Shown: positions 33,655 through 42,704, counted from the first letter of the stretch. The stretch is 64,000 nucleotides of DNA from Alkalicella caledoniensis (GCF_014467015.1 NZ_CP058559.1:992001-1056000); one strand, 5' to 3'. Numbers and translations are program-made. Notes: generated by a model not told the origin, from the letters alone.

Positions 33655-34314
33655 TTATCTTACATTCTGATAAGATATCCTATAAACTCCATCTAACTTC
33701 CATAATTCTTGTTGCCTGAAATAAGTAAACTCTATCTCCATATCTTCTTGTTTTACCAGTACTTTCCTCTTCCCCCCTAAGGTCATACTAACCTTTGTTT
33801 CTGCAACTTTAATATTATCAATCTTATCTAAAACATCTAACATTGTACTAGGATTATCCGTATTTTCAATGATAAATTTTAACGGATCCACACTTTCTAT
33901 AAAACTATCAACAAATTCTTCATGCCTTAATAACACCTGTTGATTTGTATAACTAACCCCTACTATGCTGATAATTATTGAAGGTAATAGTAGGCATGAA
34001 ATAATTAACATCTGACTTTTCTTCATGCCATATTTCAGTCTTTCACCTTTAACCAATCTGGAAATATAGTAATTAGCCCCTAATCCCATGGGTAAAATTA
34101 AAAGCAGTTGAATATACAAAATGAATTCAAAGACATCTCCCATTTGTATAGTTGTTTTAACAATAAAAAAGTTCAGAAACCCTAGGATAAAACAGAAGCT
34201 ACTTAGGCTGTCCTTTTGGGCAAACTCTTTTAAGTTCCTAACCCTAAGAAAAAGAATAAACAGAGGACTTGCTAAAAGAAAACTCACAGATATATCCTTT
34301 AAAAACTCAATCAT
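33655..34314 (-). CDS. Membrane protein of unknown function
   Basis: I do not recognise this protein. It has 219 residues: four hydrophobic helices in the first 130 (VSFLLASPLFILFLRV, FCFILGFLNFFIVKT, FILYIQLLLILPMGLGAN, LIISCLLLPSIIISIVGV), then an acidic soluble domain of about 85 residues ending FTYFRQQELWKLDGVYRISYQ, probably outside the cell. AAAGGGTGG precedes ATG 34314. It is a single gene with its own terminator. Confidence 0.65.
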   Translation of the reverse strand: MIEFLKDISVSFLLASPLFILFLRVRNLKEFAQKDSLSSFCFILGFLNFFIVKTTIQMGDVFEFILYIQLLLILPMGLGANYYISRLVKGERLKYGMKKSQMLIISCLLLPSIIISIVGVSYTNQQVLLRHEEFVDSFIESVDPLKFIIENTDNPSTMLDVLDKIDNIKVAETKVSMTLGGKRKVLVKQEDMEIEFTYFRQQELWKLDGVYRISYQNVR

Positions 34315-34354
34315 TTTTCCCCACCCTTTACTATGTTAATGATGAATATATTTC

Positions 34355-34610
34355 TCCATTAAATCTAGAAATCCTCTTTTTGGTAGGAGTAGATTATTGG
34401 CTAAGGAAGTTGTGGATGAATTAAGGGACTTTCAAGGGAAATATGAGTATATCCCTTGTAATGTTCAAAGCAAAAATGATGTGGAATATCTTTGGCATCT
34501 TGAAAAACACGAAAAATGATGCTCATTTGGTCTGGTTGTCAAAGACAAAAATAATCGGGAGATTTGCCATGGCTCCAGTGTCAAAGCGGAAGTTGATTTA
34601 GATTATTACT
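34355..34610 (+). pseudogene. Plus-strand coding remnants
   Basis: From 34358 the frame reads SRNPLFGRSRLLAKEVVDEL, then FQGKYEYIPCNVQSKNDVEYLWHLEKHEK and a stop at about 34519. A second frame then reads SFGLVVKDKNNREICHGSSV and KAEVDLDYYYYKK to about 34620. Both are protein-like but lack starts, and they look like pieces of one or two decayed genes. I cannot name the family. Confidence 0.45.
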
Positions 34611-34616
34611 ACTACA

Positions 34617-34647
34617 AAAAAGGAGCCCTTATGGACTCCTTCTTCAT
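34617..34647 (-). terminator. Terminator of the AraC-type gene
   Basis: GGAGTCC / GGGCTCC (one G-T pair) around ATAA, followed on the minus strand by six T. Confidence 0.8.
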
Positions 34648-34659
34648 TTGCCACTTATG

Positions 34660-35532
34660 TTATTTCTTCTTCACTGGTATCCAGATTTGACTTGTGAATG
34701 TTGGAGAGTCTAGCTCCTTTTCTTCGTTCCATAGTATTTCTGGTCCTTCTGCAATTTCGTAGTTTGATGATGGGAACCATTCTGAGTAGATGCGTCCCCA
34801 TATGCTTTGAAGGGTTTCTGGGAATGGACCCACTGCTTCAAATACTGCCCAAGTAGATGCTGAAACTTCCAGTTGAGTAAAGCCTTCTGAACATTCTTTA
34901 GTAGTTGCAACACCTATATAGTGGTCTAATTCACCCTTCTCCTCCATTCTTCCTTGGGAGAAATTCGTAGATGCACTGATTATTCCAGCTGGCTCAACAT
35001 TGGAAAGTTCTTTGAGATTCTTAATCATCTCCTCATTTAGACTTTGCCACATGGCAGCAATTTCTGGGTTAACTCCATGGAATATGATGGGGACACGTTT
35101 ACCCATACCCACAACTCTAAATGCCTGCTTTTCTACAATTCGATAGTTCATTTCACTACCTCCTTCTATTGTTAGTTTAAAGGTCATTTTAGGATATGCT
35201 TTCATTTGTTGACTATGTTCTCTTGCTTCTGAAGGTGTTACACCATGTAAATTTTGAAAAGCCCTTGTAAAAGAGTCAGGTGAACTATATCCGTATTTTA
35301 CAGCTACATCAATAACCCTGACGTCATTGTTGATAAGCTCAAAGGCTGCAAGGGTAAGACGTCTGCGACGAATATACTCCCATAGGGATACACCTGCTAG
35401 GAAAGAAAACATTCTTTGAAAGTGGTATTCAGAGCAGAGAGCAATTTTTGCAATTTCCTTAGTGTCGATTTCGCAAGTTAGATTGCCTTCGATATAGTTC
35501 AAGGCTTCATTCATTTTCTTAATGGAATCCAT
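34660..35532 (-). CDS. AraC-family regulator with GyrI-like domain
   Basis: A 290-residue protein. Residues 3-105 carry the paired AraC helix-turn-helix motifs ([53 protein letters not shown]). From about 125 there is a GyrI-like effector domain ([59 protein letters not shown]). This is the layout of Rob/BltR-type drug-sensing activators. I place the start at ATG 35532 because AAAGGAGG lies 7 nt ahead; a start seven codons upstream has none. No target adjoins. Confidence 0.88.
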   Translation of the reverse strand: MDSIKKMNEALNYIEGNLTCEIDTKEIAKIALCSEYHFQRMFSFLAGVSLWEYIRRRRLTLAAFELINNDVRVIDVAVKYGYSSPDSFTRAFQNLHGVTPSEAREHSQQMKAYPKMTFKLTIEGGSEMNYRIVEKQAFRVVGMGKRVPIIFHGVNPEIAAMWQSLNEEMIKNLKELSNVEPAGIISASTNFSQGRMEEKGELDHYIGVATTKECSEGFTQLEVSASTWAVFEAVGPFPETLQSIWGRIYSEWFPSSNYEIAEGPEILWNEEKELDSPTFTSQIWIPVKKK

Positions 35533-35658
35533 TTTTATGACCTCCTTTAACAATATAGTATCAGGTGTGGAACTAATATATCCGACATTCCCTGCACAGT
35601 TACGTAGGGTGGTGTCGGATAACAGGGTACCTATGGGTAAGTGGAACTTTGCAATGCA

Positions 35659-36165
35659 CTAGGGCGTTAGCTCTATGACCTCTGTTTTTGCATAGTTATC
35701 GTGGATAGCTTTGTTACCCCTTTTATAAAACAAGTATCCCACGTATATCAATATAAGTGCGTTTGGAATGTAGATTAGGTAAGTACTCTCTGGAGTTAAA
35801 GTCCACCATGGTTTGGGAATGAGAATGATAATATGGGTTAACTCCCATGGAAACAGTCTCACCAATGTCCTCGCTATAGCTTGCGTTGTTTTGATATTTT
35901 GCCTCTCTTTATTAACTACCTTTATGTTTAAAAACTTCTTCCCTAAGGTTTGGCCCTTTTTTGATTCAAGCAATATAAAGTATAGCCAAACTGGTAATGA
36001 CATGGTTAGCAAAACCCACACTTCTATTTTATAGCCCGTATCTAAGTATGTGAAGGGAAAGCCATTAGTTATATTGTTTAGTAACCATTGGCCCCCACCA
36101 AGTACCGATGTTAAGATTACAAAGTCAAGCCAATAGGCTATTAGACGTTTTAAAGTCAGTCTCAT
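35659..36165 (-). CDS. RDD-family membrane protein
   Basis: A 168-residue protein with the RDD pattern: R-L-I-A-Y-W-L-D-F at the start (RLIAYWLDFVILTSVLGGGQ), then two more membrane helices (WVLLTMSLPVWLYFILLESK, TYLIYIPNALILIYVGYLFY). The segment KKGQTLGKKFLNIKVVNKER lies between helices and is the family's hallmark TxGKxxxxIKV. Some RDD proteins act in ion exchange or stress tolerance, but most are untested. AAAGGAGG precedes ATG 36165. The gap 36166-36330 has no gene. Confidence 0.85.
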   Translation of the reverse strand: MRLTLKRLIAYWLDFVILTSVLGGGQWLLNNITNGFPFTYLDTGYKIEVWVLLTMSLPVWLYFILLESKKGQTLGKKFLNIKVVNKERQNIKTTQAIARTLVRLFPWELTHIIILIPKPWWTLTPESTYLIYIPNALILIYVGYLFYKRGNKAIHDNYAKTEVIELTP

Positions 36166-36330
36166 AGGCTACCTCCTTTGTTTGCGATAATAGTCTTTTC
36201 AAGTATATCATAGTTTTGTTTTATATCTCCACGAAATATGCAGGTGTCCATAGCTAAGTAAACATCAATAAGCCTGAATAGATAATTATCAGTTCTCCTT
36301 CTGGTTTTTCTCCATCATAAGATGATCCAT

Positions 36331-36371
36331 TTTGTGGGTCCGGGCAGGTACGGAGCCCTGCACCCTACACT
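36331..36371 (+). repeat. Modular hairpin repeat, copy J (diverged)
   Basis: TTTTGTGGGTCCGGGCAGGT then ACGGAGCCCTGCACCCTACAC. It matches the flanks and half the core of copies A, B, E and H, with GCAGG/CCTGC as the pairing part. A terminator follows and then the APH-fold gene's stop at 36428. Confidence 0.7.
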
Positions 36372-36395
36372 ATGTTGGTGCCCTATGTAAGTTGC

Positions 36396-36425
36396 AAAAA
36401 AGCCGTAGGTTACTACAGGCTTTTT
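36396..36425. terminator. Bidirectional terminator
   Basis: AAAAAGCC-TAG / CTA-GGCTTTTT hairpin, with A and T tracts on both sides, immediately past the APH-fold gene. Confidence 0.8.
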
Positions 36426-36427
36426 GT

Positions 36428-37423
36428 TTATTTGCTTCTTCCATATAAAAATCCTTCGCCAGATAGATATAGTTTTATTAGTTTTGCTATAAATGGTGAT
36501 TTTCTAATCAAGTCCTCTTTCTCTTGAGGGTTTGATGAGTGGAAACTTATGTTTTCAATACATGCCATAATGAAGAAGGTCTCTAGACAGTCTTGATGAT
36601 TTCCAGGTAGTTTCCTTATACTTTCATACCCTTCTATGAAAGATCTCCTCTGTGATGGAGCTATGCCCAATAGTGTTTGAGCTATATCATATTGGTAAAA
36701 GCCATAGCCACAGCGACCAAAGTCAATTACCCTAGGTAGGCCTTTGTGAAAAACAACATTCCCCATATGTAAGTCTCCATGAATTATGCCAAATGTATGA
36801 TGAGTTTTTTCCATTTCGTCTATTTCTACACTGATTTTTTCTACACCCTTTTGAAATATTGCAAAGTCTTCCTTAGACATTAAATCATCACAGTATTTTT
36901 CTAACTTTTCTATATCCCTTTTAATACTTTCTTTCCCCCAAGTAGGTCTTACAAATAGATGGTCTGGCTTAAATTCAGATGATGAATTATGTAGCTTTGC
37001 CATCATAGACCCGACTTTAAATAAATGGGTGTGTTGAATACCTTCTTGCCTTAACCGTCCTTCAACCCATTTCATCAATGAACATGGTTGTTTTGTGTCT
37101 TTAAGTTCTGTTTCGAACTCTGTAACATAACAGTTATGGATATTTTTTACTCCTTGAGGGACTACTACATCCCTTTCTTGTAAGTATTCCAGCCAAGTAA
37201 GTTCGGAAATAATTTGATTTTTATTCAGTAGCTTATCCTGATGTAAACGTAATAAATACCTCTCCCCTAGGTCTGTATCTATACGATAGGTAATGTTATC
37301 GGATACTCCAATGAGTTTTATTGTTATATGGCCTTCTATTTCGTAGTTTTTAATCACTCTGTTAGCTATTTCTTTTCCTTGTTTCAATAACATTCTTCTA
37401 GAGCTAATTTTATCTTTAATCAA
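36428..37423 (-). CDS. APH-fold phosphotransferase
   Basis: About 331 residues of kinase fold. GVSDNITYRIDTDLGERYLLRLH is the N-lobe with the ATP lysine region. HTFGIIHGDLHMGNVVFHKG is the catalytic loop (HGDxHxxN, about residue 215). LPRVIDFGRCGYGFYQYDIAQTL is the metal site. The overall pattern is like Bacillota APH/choline-kinase-type proteins of unknown substrate. TTG 37423, 7 nt after AGGGGG, is preferred over GTG 37441, which lacks a site, but this is not certain. Single gene with its own terminator. Confidence 0.83.
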   Translation of the reverse strand: MIKDKISSRRMLLKQGKEIANRVIKNYEIEGHITIKLIGVSDNITYRIDTDLGERYLLRLHQDKLLNKNQIISELTWLEYLQERDVVVPQGVKNIHNCYVTEFETELKDTKQPCSLMKWVEGRLRQEGIQHTHLFKVGSMMAKLHNSSSEFKPDHLFVRPTWGKESIKRDIEKLEKYCDDLMSKEDFAIFQKGVEKISVEIDEMEKTHHTFGIIHGDLHMGNVVFHKGLPRVIDFGRCGYGFYQYDIAQTLLGIAPSQRRSFIEGYESIRKLPGNHQDCLETFFIMACIENISFHSSNPQEKEDLIRKSPFIAKLIKLYLSGEGFLYGRSK

Positions 37424-37559
37424 TTGGCATCCCCCTGGCACATTGCTTTTTTAATAATTCTAACATTGTCTATGTTAGAATTAAATATAAAAAACACCTA
37501 TGAAGTTTTCTTTACATACAGCTTTTGTAGTGTTCATAGCCCTTGGAAATATGTACGTA

Positions 37560-38081
37560 CTAGTTGACTCTAGTACTTGATTTAATAGTATACTCAAGAA
37601 TAGTTGCATCCCTTAGCATCATGAATTTCATTGAGTAATCTTCACATTTTTTGAATGATTGTCTTAAAAGCCTCAAAGCATGATCCAACTCAAACCACTG
37701 TAGCTCAAACCCGAGCTCTTGCTCATTTTTAGACAGACTCTGATTTTGGTCAGATGGTAGCTTACTAGCTAAAAAACAATAGGATAGTTGAAGAAATTTA
37801 TTAATATTTTTGTGTTCTTCTACAATACCTAATTCTTCAATTATTTCACATTCAAAACCAGTTTCTTCTTGGATCTCCCTTAAAAAAGCTACCTCGGAAT
37901 TCTCATCTTCCTCGATTCCACCCCCTGGTAATTTAAATAGATCTACCTTTTTCATGTACATAAGAGCAATTTTTTTATTCTCGTCAAGTAGTACTCCCCT
38001 TGCCCCATATCTATCTACCCTTTCTAATAAATCTTTTGAACCACCTATTACATCAAAATCAGTAATTATTCTATGTAGCAT
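37560..38081 (-). CDS. Nudix hydrolase
   Basis: A 173-residue Nudix protein. The Nudix box GGGIEEDENSEVAFLREIQEETGFECE (about residues 52-78) fits Gx5Ex7REUxEExGU with all catalytic Glu residues. Flanking strands are GARGVLLDENKKIALMYMKK and FLQLSYCFLASKL. Substrates in the family include nucleotide sugars, oxidised nucleotides and capped RNA; nothing points to one. GGAGG precedes ATG 38081. It stands alone with a 120-bp gap to the APH-fold gene. Confidence 0.92.
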   Translation of the reverse strand: MLHRIITDFDVIGGSKDLLERVDRYGARGVLLDENKKIALMYMKKVDLFKLPGGGIEEDENSEVAFLREIQEETGFECEIIEELGIVEEHKNINKFLQLSYCFLASKLPSDQNQSLSKNEQELGFELQWFELDHALRLLRQSFKKCEDYSMKFMMLRDATILEYTIKSSTRVN

Positions 38082-38287
38082 AATCTAACCTCCAGTATAA
38101 GTTTGACTAATTTCGTTAATCCTGACTTTTCTATACAAGTTGTATTTCATTTGTCATTCGCTCTAGATTTAGCAAATCCCTTTTAATTGTCATAGTATTT
38201 TTAGATGTGTGGTTAACAAAATGAAATTAAATACATGGTGGAGAATATTGGGGCCGTCCCACGCTGAAAGCATGAGCTACAATATTA

Positions 38288-38325
38288 AAACAGCCTGCTT
38301 TGGTATAGCAGGCTGTTTATTACTT
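38288..38325. terminator. Bidirectional terminator
   Basis: AAACAGCCTGCT / AGCAGGCTGTTT (12 bp) with a 7-nt loop, next to the stop of the SdpI-like gene. A faint relic of the modular repeat (GGGCCGTCCCACGCTGAAAG) lies just upstream at 38251-38270. Confidence 0.85.
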
Positions 38326-38667
38326 TTTTTCAATTTTTCCTTTTAGCTTCATTTCTATATATGGAATTGGTATAACCAGTGCTATTATTCCTATTCCGGC
38401 GTTTATCAAGCTTAGATATTCAGGGGCAAGTGACATTTGTAATTTACCTATAGATACTATAACCAGTATTAATATGCCCATTAGTAAATAAGCTGCACCA
38501 CACAGCTTATGGGCATAGTCCCATGCTTCTTTTGACTTCATAGATCTCTTTGTTCTATATCCGTAGATATAATTGATATTTTTAGGTGGGCGTGTTCGAA
38601 ATAAAATACCAATTATTATCATTGATACAGGGATCAGTAAATCGACAATCCAGAAGAATAAAGTCAT
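38320..38667 (-). CDS. SdpI-family membrane protein
   Basis: A 115-residue protein with three membrane helices. The family marker NYIYGYRTKRSMKSKEAWDYAHKLCG (residues 31-56) matches the conserved SdpI loop (GYRTxxSMKNxxxWxxAN). SdpI protects Bacillus from the SdpC killing peptide and signals to its repressor. Here no sdpC or sdpR neighbour is seen, so it is probably an orphan immunity-like protein. GGAGGG precedes ATG 38667. Confidence 0.88.
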   Translation of the reverse strand: MTLFFWIVDLLIPVSMIIIGILFRTRPPKNINYIYGYRTKRSMKSKEAWDYAHKLCGAAYLLMGILILVIVSIGKLQMSLAPEYLSLINAGIGIIALVIPIPYIEMKLKGKIEKK

Positions 38668-38750
38668 ATAATCCCTCCAGCCTTTTTCGTTTTGGTCTTG
38701 TATGTTCTAAAATTTTACTGATTTCAAGGAAGAAATTTATGTTAGGAGAA

Positions 38751-38790
38751 ACATGCCATATACAGTGCTACTATATATGGCATGTCTTTT
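38751..38790. terminator. Bidirectional terminator
   Basis: ACATGCCATATA / TATATGGCATGT (12 bp), followed on plus by CTTTTTATT, directly behind the 38790 gene. Confidence 0.75.
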
Positions 38791-40372
38791 TATTGTAGGT
38801 TATTATTTTCAAATACCCTTATTAAGTTATCCTCAGACTCCAAGTACTTTATACTTACAGCATCACCTTTTTCAGTGATTACTAGGTTGGCAAAATCCTT
38901 AAATGAACCTCGGTATAGTTCAGGGTTGCCCTCAAGTTTTACATAGTAATAAGTGTCCCCTTCCACTATTACCATGTTTATACGTTCTACTATTCCATTA
39001 ACCTCAGCCAAGTTAGATTCGTCTATTATGAAGTCAGTATCATTTCTAAGGCCAATCTCTACCATATACTCTGCTTGAGCTGTTTCTATATTCCTAGAAA
39101 CACCGCTTCGCATGTAATCACTAACATTAACAAAGGCATATTCCGCTATGTTGTTATTACTGTCTTTTAATGTCATGAAGTAGGTAGGTTTTCCACCAAC
39201 ACTAATTAGTACAGGCTCAGTTGCAGTATAGCCAGCATTTTGAACTCGTCCTTCTGCAATGTTCATGGCTTTCTTTTCAGTAGCACCGGATATGCTGTAT
39301 AAACTCACTTCTTCTGTTCGTGTATCCATAAGCATGAATCCCACAGTGGCTTCATCGCTACCCCACGATGTTACTCCTGTATAATAATATGCTCTACCCT
39401 CGTTGTAGACTATGTTTGTTCCACTGGACTGTTTTAACTGTCCCTTATTGGAAGGGTTAAACCAACCGTTGGGATACTTGCCCCAAGCCGCTAATCTTTT
39501 TTTGAAGAATGATTCAGGGATCACCCTATCTACCCATGTAGGATAGTTACTACCTTGCTCAAAAAACTCCATCTCGCCGTCAACTGCATCTACAACTAGA
39601 ATACCTTCCACTTCGGAACCACTAAAACCTATTGTGTTGTCATATACAGTAATTATATAGTATGGATGCCCGTTATCATCTATTTCAAAAGAGAAATCTG
39701 TATATCCTTTTCTTTTGGAGAAATTGTTATAAACGTGTCTACGGATGTCATTTCCCCAGTATGCACTTGTAGAATACTTAATTTTGTGATCTCTAACCCA
39801 CTCAGTCTCCCTACTATTTGCATTTACTTTAATGTACCCTTCAGCTCCATCAAGGTTGTTTCTCCACTTGAAGAAACCCCTATGCTGCAGTGGTGCCACC
39901 CAGTACAATTCATCCCCTATTGTTTGTAGGGTAAAGTCCCTCTCCCTTAGTTCAAACTGAGAACCAATGGCGGATTCACTACCTAACCTGTTTTCTGCAT
40001 GCCTTAAAGCATCAGAACTGTCTAAAACCCGTAGTCTAGATGTATCTACAACTGTTATTTCATTGCTGAATCTTTTTCTTCAACATTACCAATCAAAGTG
40101 TGCCTGCTCGAGTGGGTGAATATAGCTGAATTAAAAAAGCCAAATCCTAGCATGAAAATTAGTATTACAGCAGGTATTGCCAAAACACTAACTTTTTTTG
40201 TACGTATAGAAAAATAAGTTGTTAGGATTACTGCATATAGCAGAACTATAATCCATGAAGATATGAAGTTAATAACAAACAAAGGAGGCAAGAACAACCA
40301 TGTTATAAAGATAAACAGTAATGTGATTGCTACTACCACAATTAAATCGATAATTGCATTTTTTGAATTCAA
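38790..40372 (-). pseudogene. Large membrane-anchored extracytoplasmic protein split by a frameshift
   Basis: The frame 40372-40055 (105 residues; four membrane helices such as LIVVVAITLLFIFITWLFL) ends ...NVEEKDSAMK-stop. One frame over, reading continues without stops from that point: FSNEITVVDTSRLRVLDSSDA, then LRHAENRLGSESAIGSQFEL, into the 372-residue frame 39908-38790. Joined, this is about 525 residues: a four-helix anchor and a beta-rich domain, WVAPLQHRGFFKWRNN being typical. The junction is an A5 run (GAAGAAAAAGATTC); one more A, or a -1 slip, restores the frame. TTG 40372 has GAGGAG. The family is not recognised. Lesion, sequencing error or slippage cannot be told apart. Confidence 0.75.
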
Positions 40373-40490
40373 TGTAAAACTCTCCTCTCAATAATTAAAT
40401 ATATAACACAGCGAAATTGTATGCATATATTTTTATTCTATGCCTCATTTTAATAACCCTTTTTTATTAATAATTGTTCATAATTGGAAG

Positions 40491-41183
40491 TCATAACCAG
40501 CCTTTACTCTTCCAATACTCCTTATCAACATTTCCATCTTCGTACCCTGCTATCATCTTCTTCATCATTATGAAAACACCCTTGGTAAACAATCTATCTT
40601 TCATATTTACCCGTTTCACTAAACTAGTATGATACTTCTTACCTAGGCTGGCTAAATCCCTCTCCATTCTAACCCTTTTCTTATGGTTTATATCCTCCCA
40701 TTTACTGGCTGCCACATTGGCTCCAAATGAGTATGTTCTCTTTACCCCCATATAGTCTAAGGCTAAATTCATAGACTTATTTGCCCTTTTGGTTCCTGTA
40801 CCTGCAGCTGTAGATATAACCAAACCTATCTTTGAAAACATCTCTTCCTTAGGCCTGTGGGGCATCCACATAAAACAAAGATGATCTATAAAGGTCTTCA
40901 TGGCCCCTGATACATCTAAACCATATACAGGGGATGCTAGGATAATACCATCTACTTTTACAAGTGTATCAACTATTGGTGCAACTTTTTCAACATGAGG
41001 ACAGTATTCTTCTCCTTTGAGTATACAATTGAAACAACCCAAGCAGTGATCAGGCAAATCCTTTTGTAACCATATTTCCTGAAATTCAAAGTCTCCCTGC
41101 TTAGAGAGTGTCTCTTTTACTATCTTTACGCAGTTATAGGTACTACCCTTTCTACAATTTCCGTAAATAATTGCTACCTTCAT
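40491..41183 (-). CDS. NADPH-dependent FMN reductase / flavodoxin-like oxidoreductase
   Basis: A 230-residue flavoprotein. MKVAIIYGNCRKGSTYNCVK is the FMN phosphate loop. DHCLGCFNCILKGEEYCPH (about residue 44) is the Cys-rich segment of iron-sulfur flavoprotein-like enzymes. DGIILASPVYGLDVSGAMKTFIDHL is the second FMN segment. A C-terminal extension of about 60 basic residues follows. It probably reduces quinones, nitro groups or metals using NAD(P)H. ATG 41183 follows TAGGAGGTG and is better placed than a start three codons upstream. Confidence 0.88.
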   Translation of the reverse strand: MKVAIIYGNCRKGSTYNCVKIVKETLSKQGDFEFQEIWLQKDLPDHCLGCFNCILKGEEYCPHVEKVAPIVDTLVKVDGIILASPVYGLDVSGAMKTFIDHLCFMWMPHRPKEEMFSKIGLVISTAAGTGTKRANKSMNLALDYMGVKRTYSFGANVAASKWEDINHKKRVRMERDLASLGKKYHTSLVKRVNMKDRLFTKGVFIMMKKMIAGYEDGNVDKEYWKSKGWL

Positions 41184-41350
41184 AAGTCGCACCTCCTACC
41201 CTTTACTTATCCATCCATTTTCACAAAACACATTACATCCTATCTTTGAGTTCCATCATATCTTCTTTATACTTTCAGAGCTGTAATAATCTTATCCATA
41301 ATGTTTTGGCATTAGCACTGTGGTATCAGTGTTTTATTTAGACTTCCTAA

Positions 41351-42139
41351 TTATTTGAAAGGTATGGTAAACATTTTTAAAATCCAGTCGCTGATATTTG
41401 GATAAGCACTTCTGATAAGGGAGATTACCTCGTCTTTTGTAGCACTTACTTGGGAAAGGCTATAGTTAGGCCCTTCGCTTCCCCCACTTATTACGTAATC
41501 CCCTATTGCTTTTCCTCCTATTGCAACCGTACCGCGAGCATATCCCCCTACTGCTATGTTCCCAATTGCTAAACCACCCATTGCACCCAACCCTATTGCA
41601 ATTCCTCCTAGGGCCAGTAATCCTAAAGCTATTCCTCCCAAAGCAATACCTCCCACTGCAAGTCCGCCAAAGGCAAAGGCTCCTAATCCGATTCCCCCAA
41701 AAGAGGTAACGCCAAAGGCAATCCCCCCAATGGATATAACCCCCACGGCTATATCACCAATGGCTATAATACCTTTTGCTAAGCAAGGCTTATTAAGTCT
41801 TTTTGTCCTACTGAATTTTATGTGAACTAATGGTAATCCAAATATCAGTTTTTTTGATTTATATTCATAGTAGTTATTTAAAAGTTTATTTGTCATTTTA
41901 CATTCTTGTATTAGTCTTTCTATAACTTCATCTTTATCTTGATATAATGTATCCATAAAATCCTTAGCAACCTCTTTTGGGTCACCCATATTTTCTAAAA
42001 TTGTTTCCATATCTTTTTCTATACTTGCTTCATCAATATGCTGAAATAAGTCTTTTCTAATTCTTTCTTTCATTTTCCCATCCACTGCCATATTATCAAT
42101 GACCTGTTGTACGTAAAGTTCGGCTTTATAACTGTTCAT
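41351..42139 (-). CDS. HAAS-type protein with about 19 glycine-rich pentapeptide repeats
   Basis: A 262-residue protein. Residues 1-85 are a HAAS-like signalling domain (YVQQVIDNMAVDGKMKERIRKDL; ILENMGDPKEVAKDFM), which pairs with PadR regulators. Residues about 122-215 repeat a five-residue unit x-A-(I/L/V/F)-G-x without a break (IAIGD IAVGV ISIGG IAFGV ... IALGG IALGL LALGG IAIGL), about 19 times. The C-terminal 40 residues are soluble. Such repeats could stack as a square beta-helix or embed in membrane. Its ATG overlaps the PadR stop (TAATG), so they are coupled. Confidence 0.8.
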   Translation of the reverse strand: MNSYKAELYVQQVIDNMAVDGKMKERIRKDLFQHIDEASIEKDMETILENMGDPKEVAKDFMDTLYQDKDEVIERLIQECKMTNKLLNNYYEYKSKKLIFGLPLVHIKFSRTKRLNKPCLAKGIIAIGDIAVGVISIGGIAFGVTSFGGIGLGAFAFGGLAVGGIALGGIALGLLALGGIAIGLGAMGGLAIGNIAVGGYARGTVAIGGKAIGDYVISGGSEGPNYSLSQVSATKDEVISLIRSAYPNISDWILKMFTIPFK

Positions 42140-42483
42140 TATACTCCCCCCAAGTTCATTATAGATTCTACTGCATTAAACAAAACATCAAGCTCTTCTT
42201 TCATATTCTCGAGCTCATTTAAACCTTCGTCCTTAATTTTGTAGTACTTCCTAGGGACTTTTCTTTTTGCGTCTTCCTTATCCCAGTAGCTTTCGATTAA
42301 ATTATTGTCTTCTAGCCTATATAAAATGGGATACAATGTCCCTTCCTTCATAAGAAATACACTGTCACTTTTGTTATCTAATTCCTGAATTAGTTGATAT
42401 CCATACATGTTTTCTATGCTCAGTAATTTTAGAATTAATATATCTATAACTCCTTTTTTTAGTTGCCTACCTATTTTATTCAA
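42139..42483 (-). CDS. PadR-family transcriptional regulator
   Basis: About 114 residues, the winged helix of PadR group 2: LKKGVIDILILKLLSIENMYGYQL, DSVFLMKEGTLYPILYRLEDNNL and RKVPRKYYKIKDEGLNEL, followed by one helix for dimer formation. The start is TTG 42483 or GTG 42492; GGAGGAG sits 7-10 nt from the TTG. The TAATG overlap with the HAAS/pentapeptide gene marks a regulator/effector pair. Repression of its own operon is the usual arrangement. Confidence 0.9.
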   Translation of the reverse strand: MNKIGRQLKKGVIDILILKLLSIENMYGYQLIQELDNKSDSVFLMKEGTLYPILYRLEDNNLIESYWDKEDAKRKVPRKYYKIKDEGLNELENMKEELDVLFNAVESIMNLGGV

Positions 42484-42636
42484 TAATAACACTCCTCCTA
42501 ATCTATATACCTAGTATTACTAAGTATATAGTAAACCAACATAGTACCGTAAATCAATATGGATTTCCATTAATTAATAGTTTGTTAATATCTCAGTACA
42601 AATAACTCGACCAAAAAATGACTTTGTCATCATAGT

Positions 42637-42663
42637 AAAAAAAGGAAGTCATTAGAGACTTCC
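42637..42663 (-). terminator. Terminator of the msr-like gene
   Basis: GGAAGTC / GACTTCC (7 bp, loop 6), followed on the minus strand by seven T, 42 bp after the stop. Confidence 0.85.
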
Positions 42664-42704
42664 TTCATTTATTATGATAATAAACAATGATGAAAGAGAC
42701 GAAA

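Noticed and set aside
5532-36371. Hairpin repeats as integron attC sites with a gene-cassette array
   Set aside because: Single-gene units with 3' hairpins look tempting, but the GTTRRRY/RYYYAAC core sites are absent, genes have their own promoters, and no integrase is seen.
40440-40485. A repeat based on TTATTAATAATTGTTCATA, also near 17660, 24355 and 58530
   Set aside because: The 17660 and 24355 matches belong to the segmental duplication. The others are short AT-rich resemblances without clear borders.
41506-41825. Plus-strand proline-rich ORFs opposite the pentapeptide-repeat gene
   Set aside because: They arise because the antisense of Gly/Ala/Ile codons reads as Pro/Ser/Ile repeats; no start signal.
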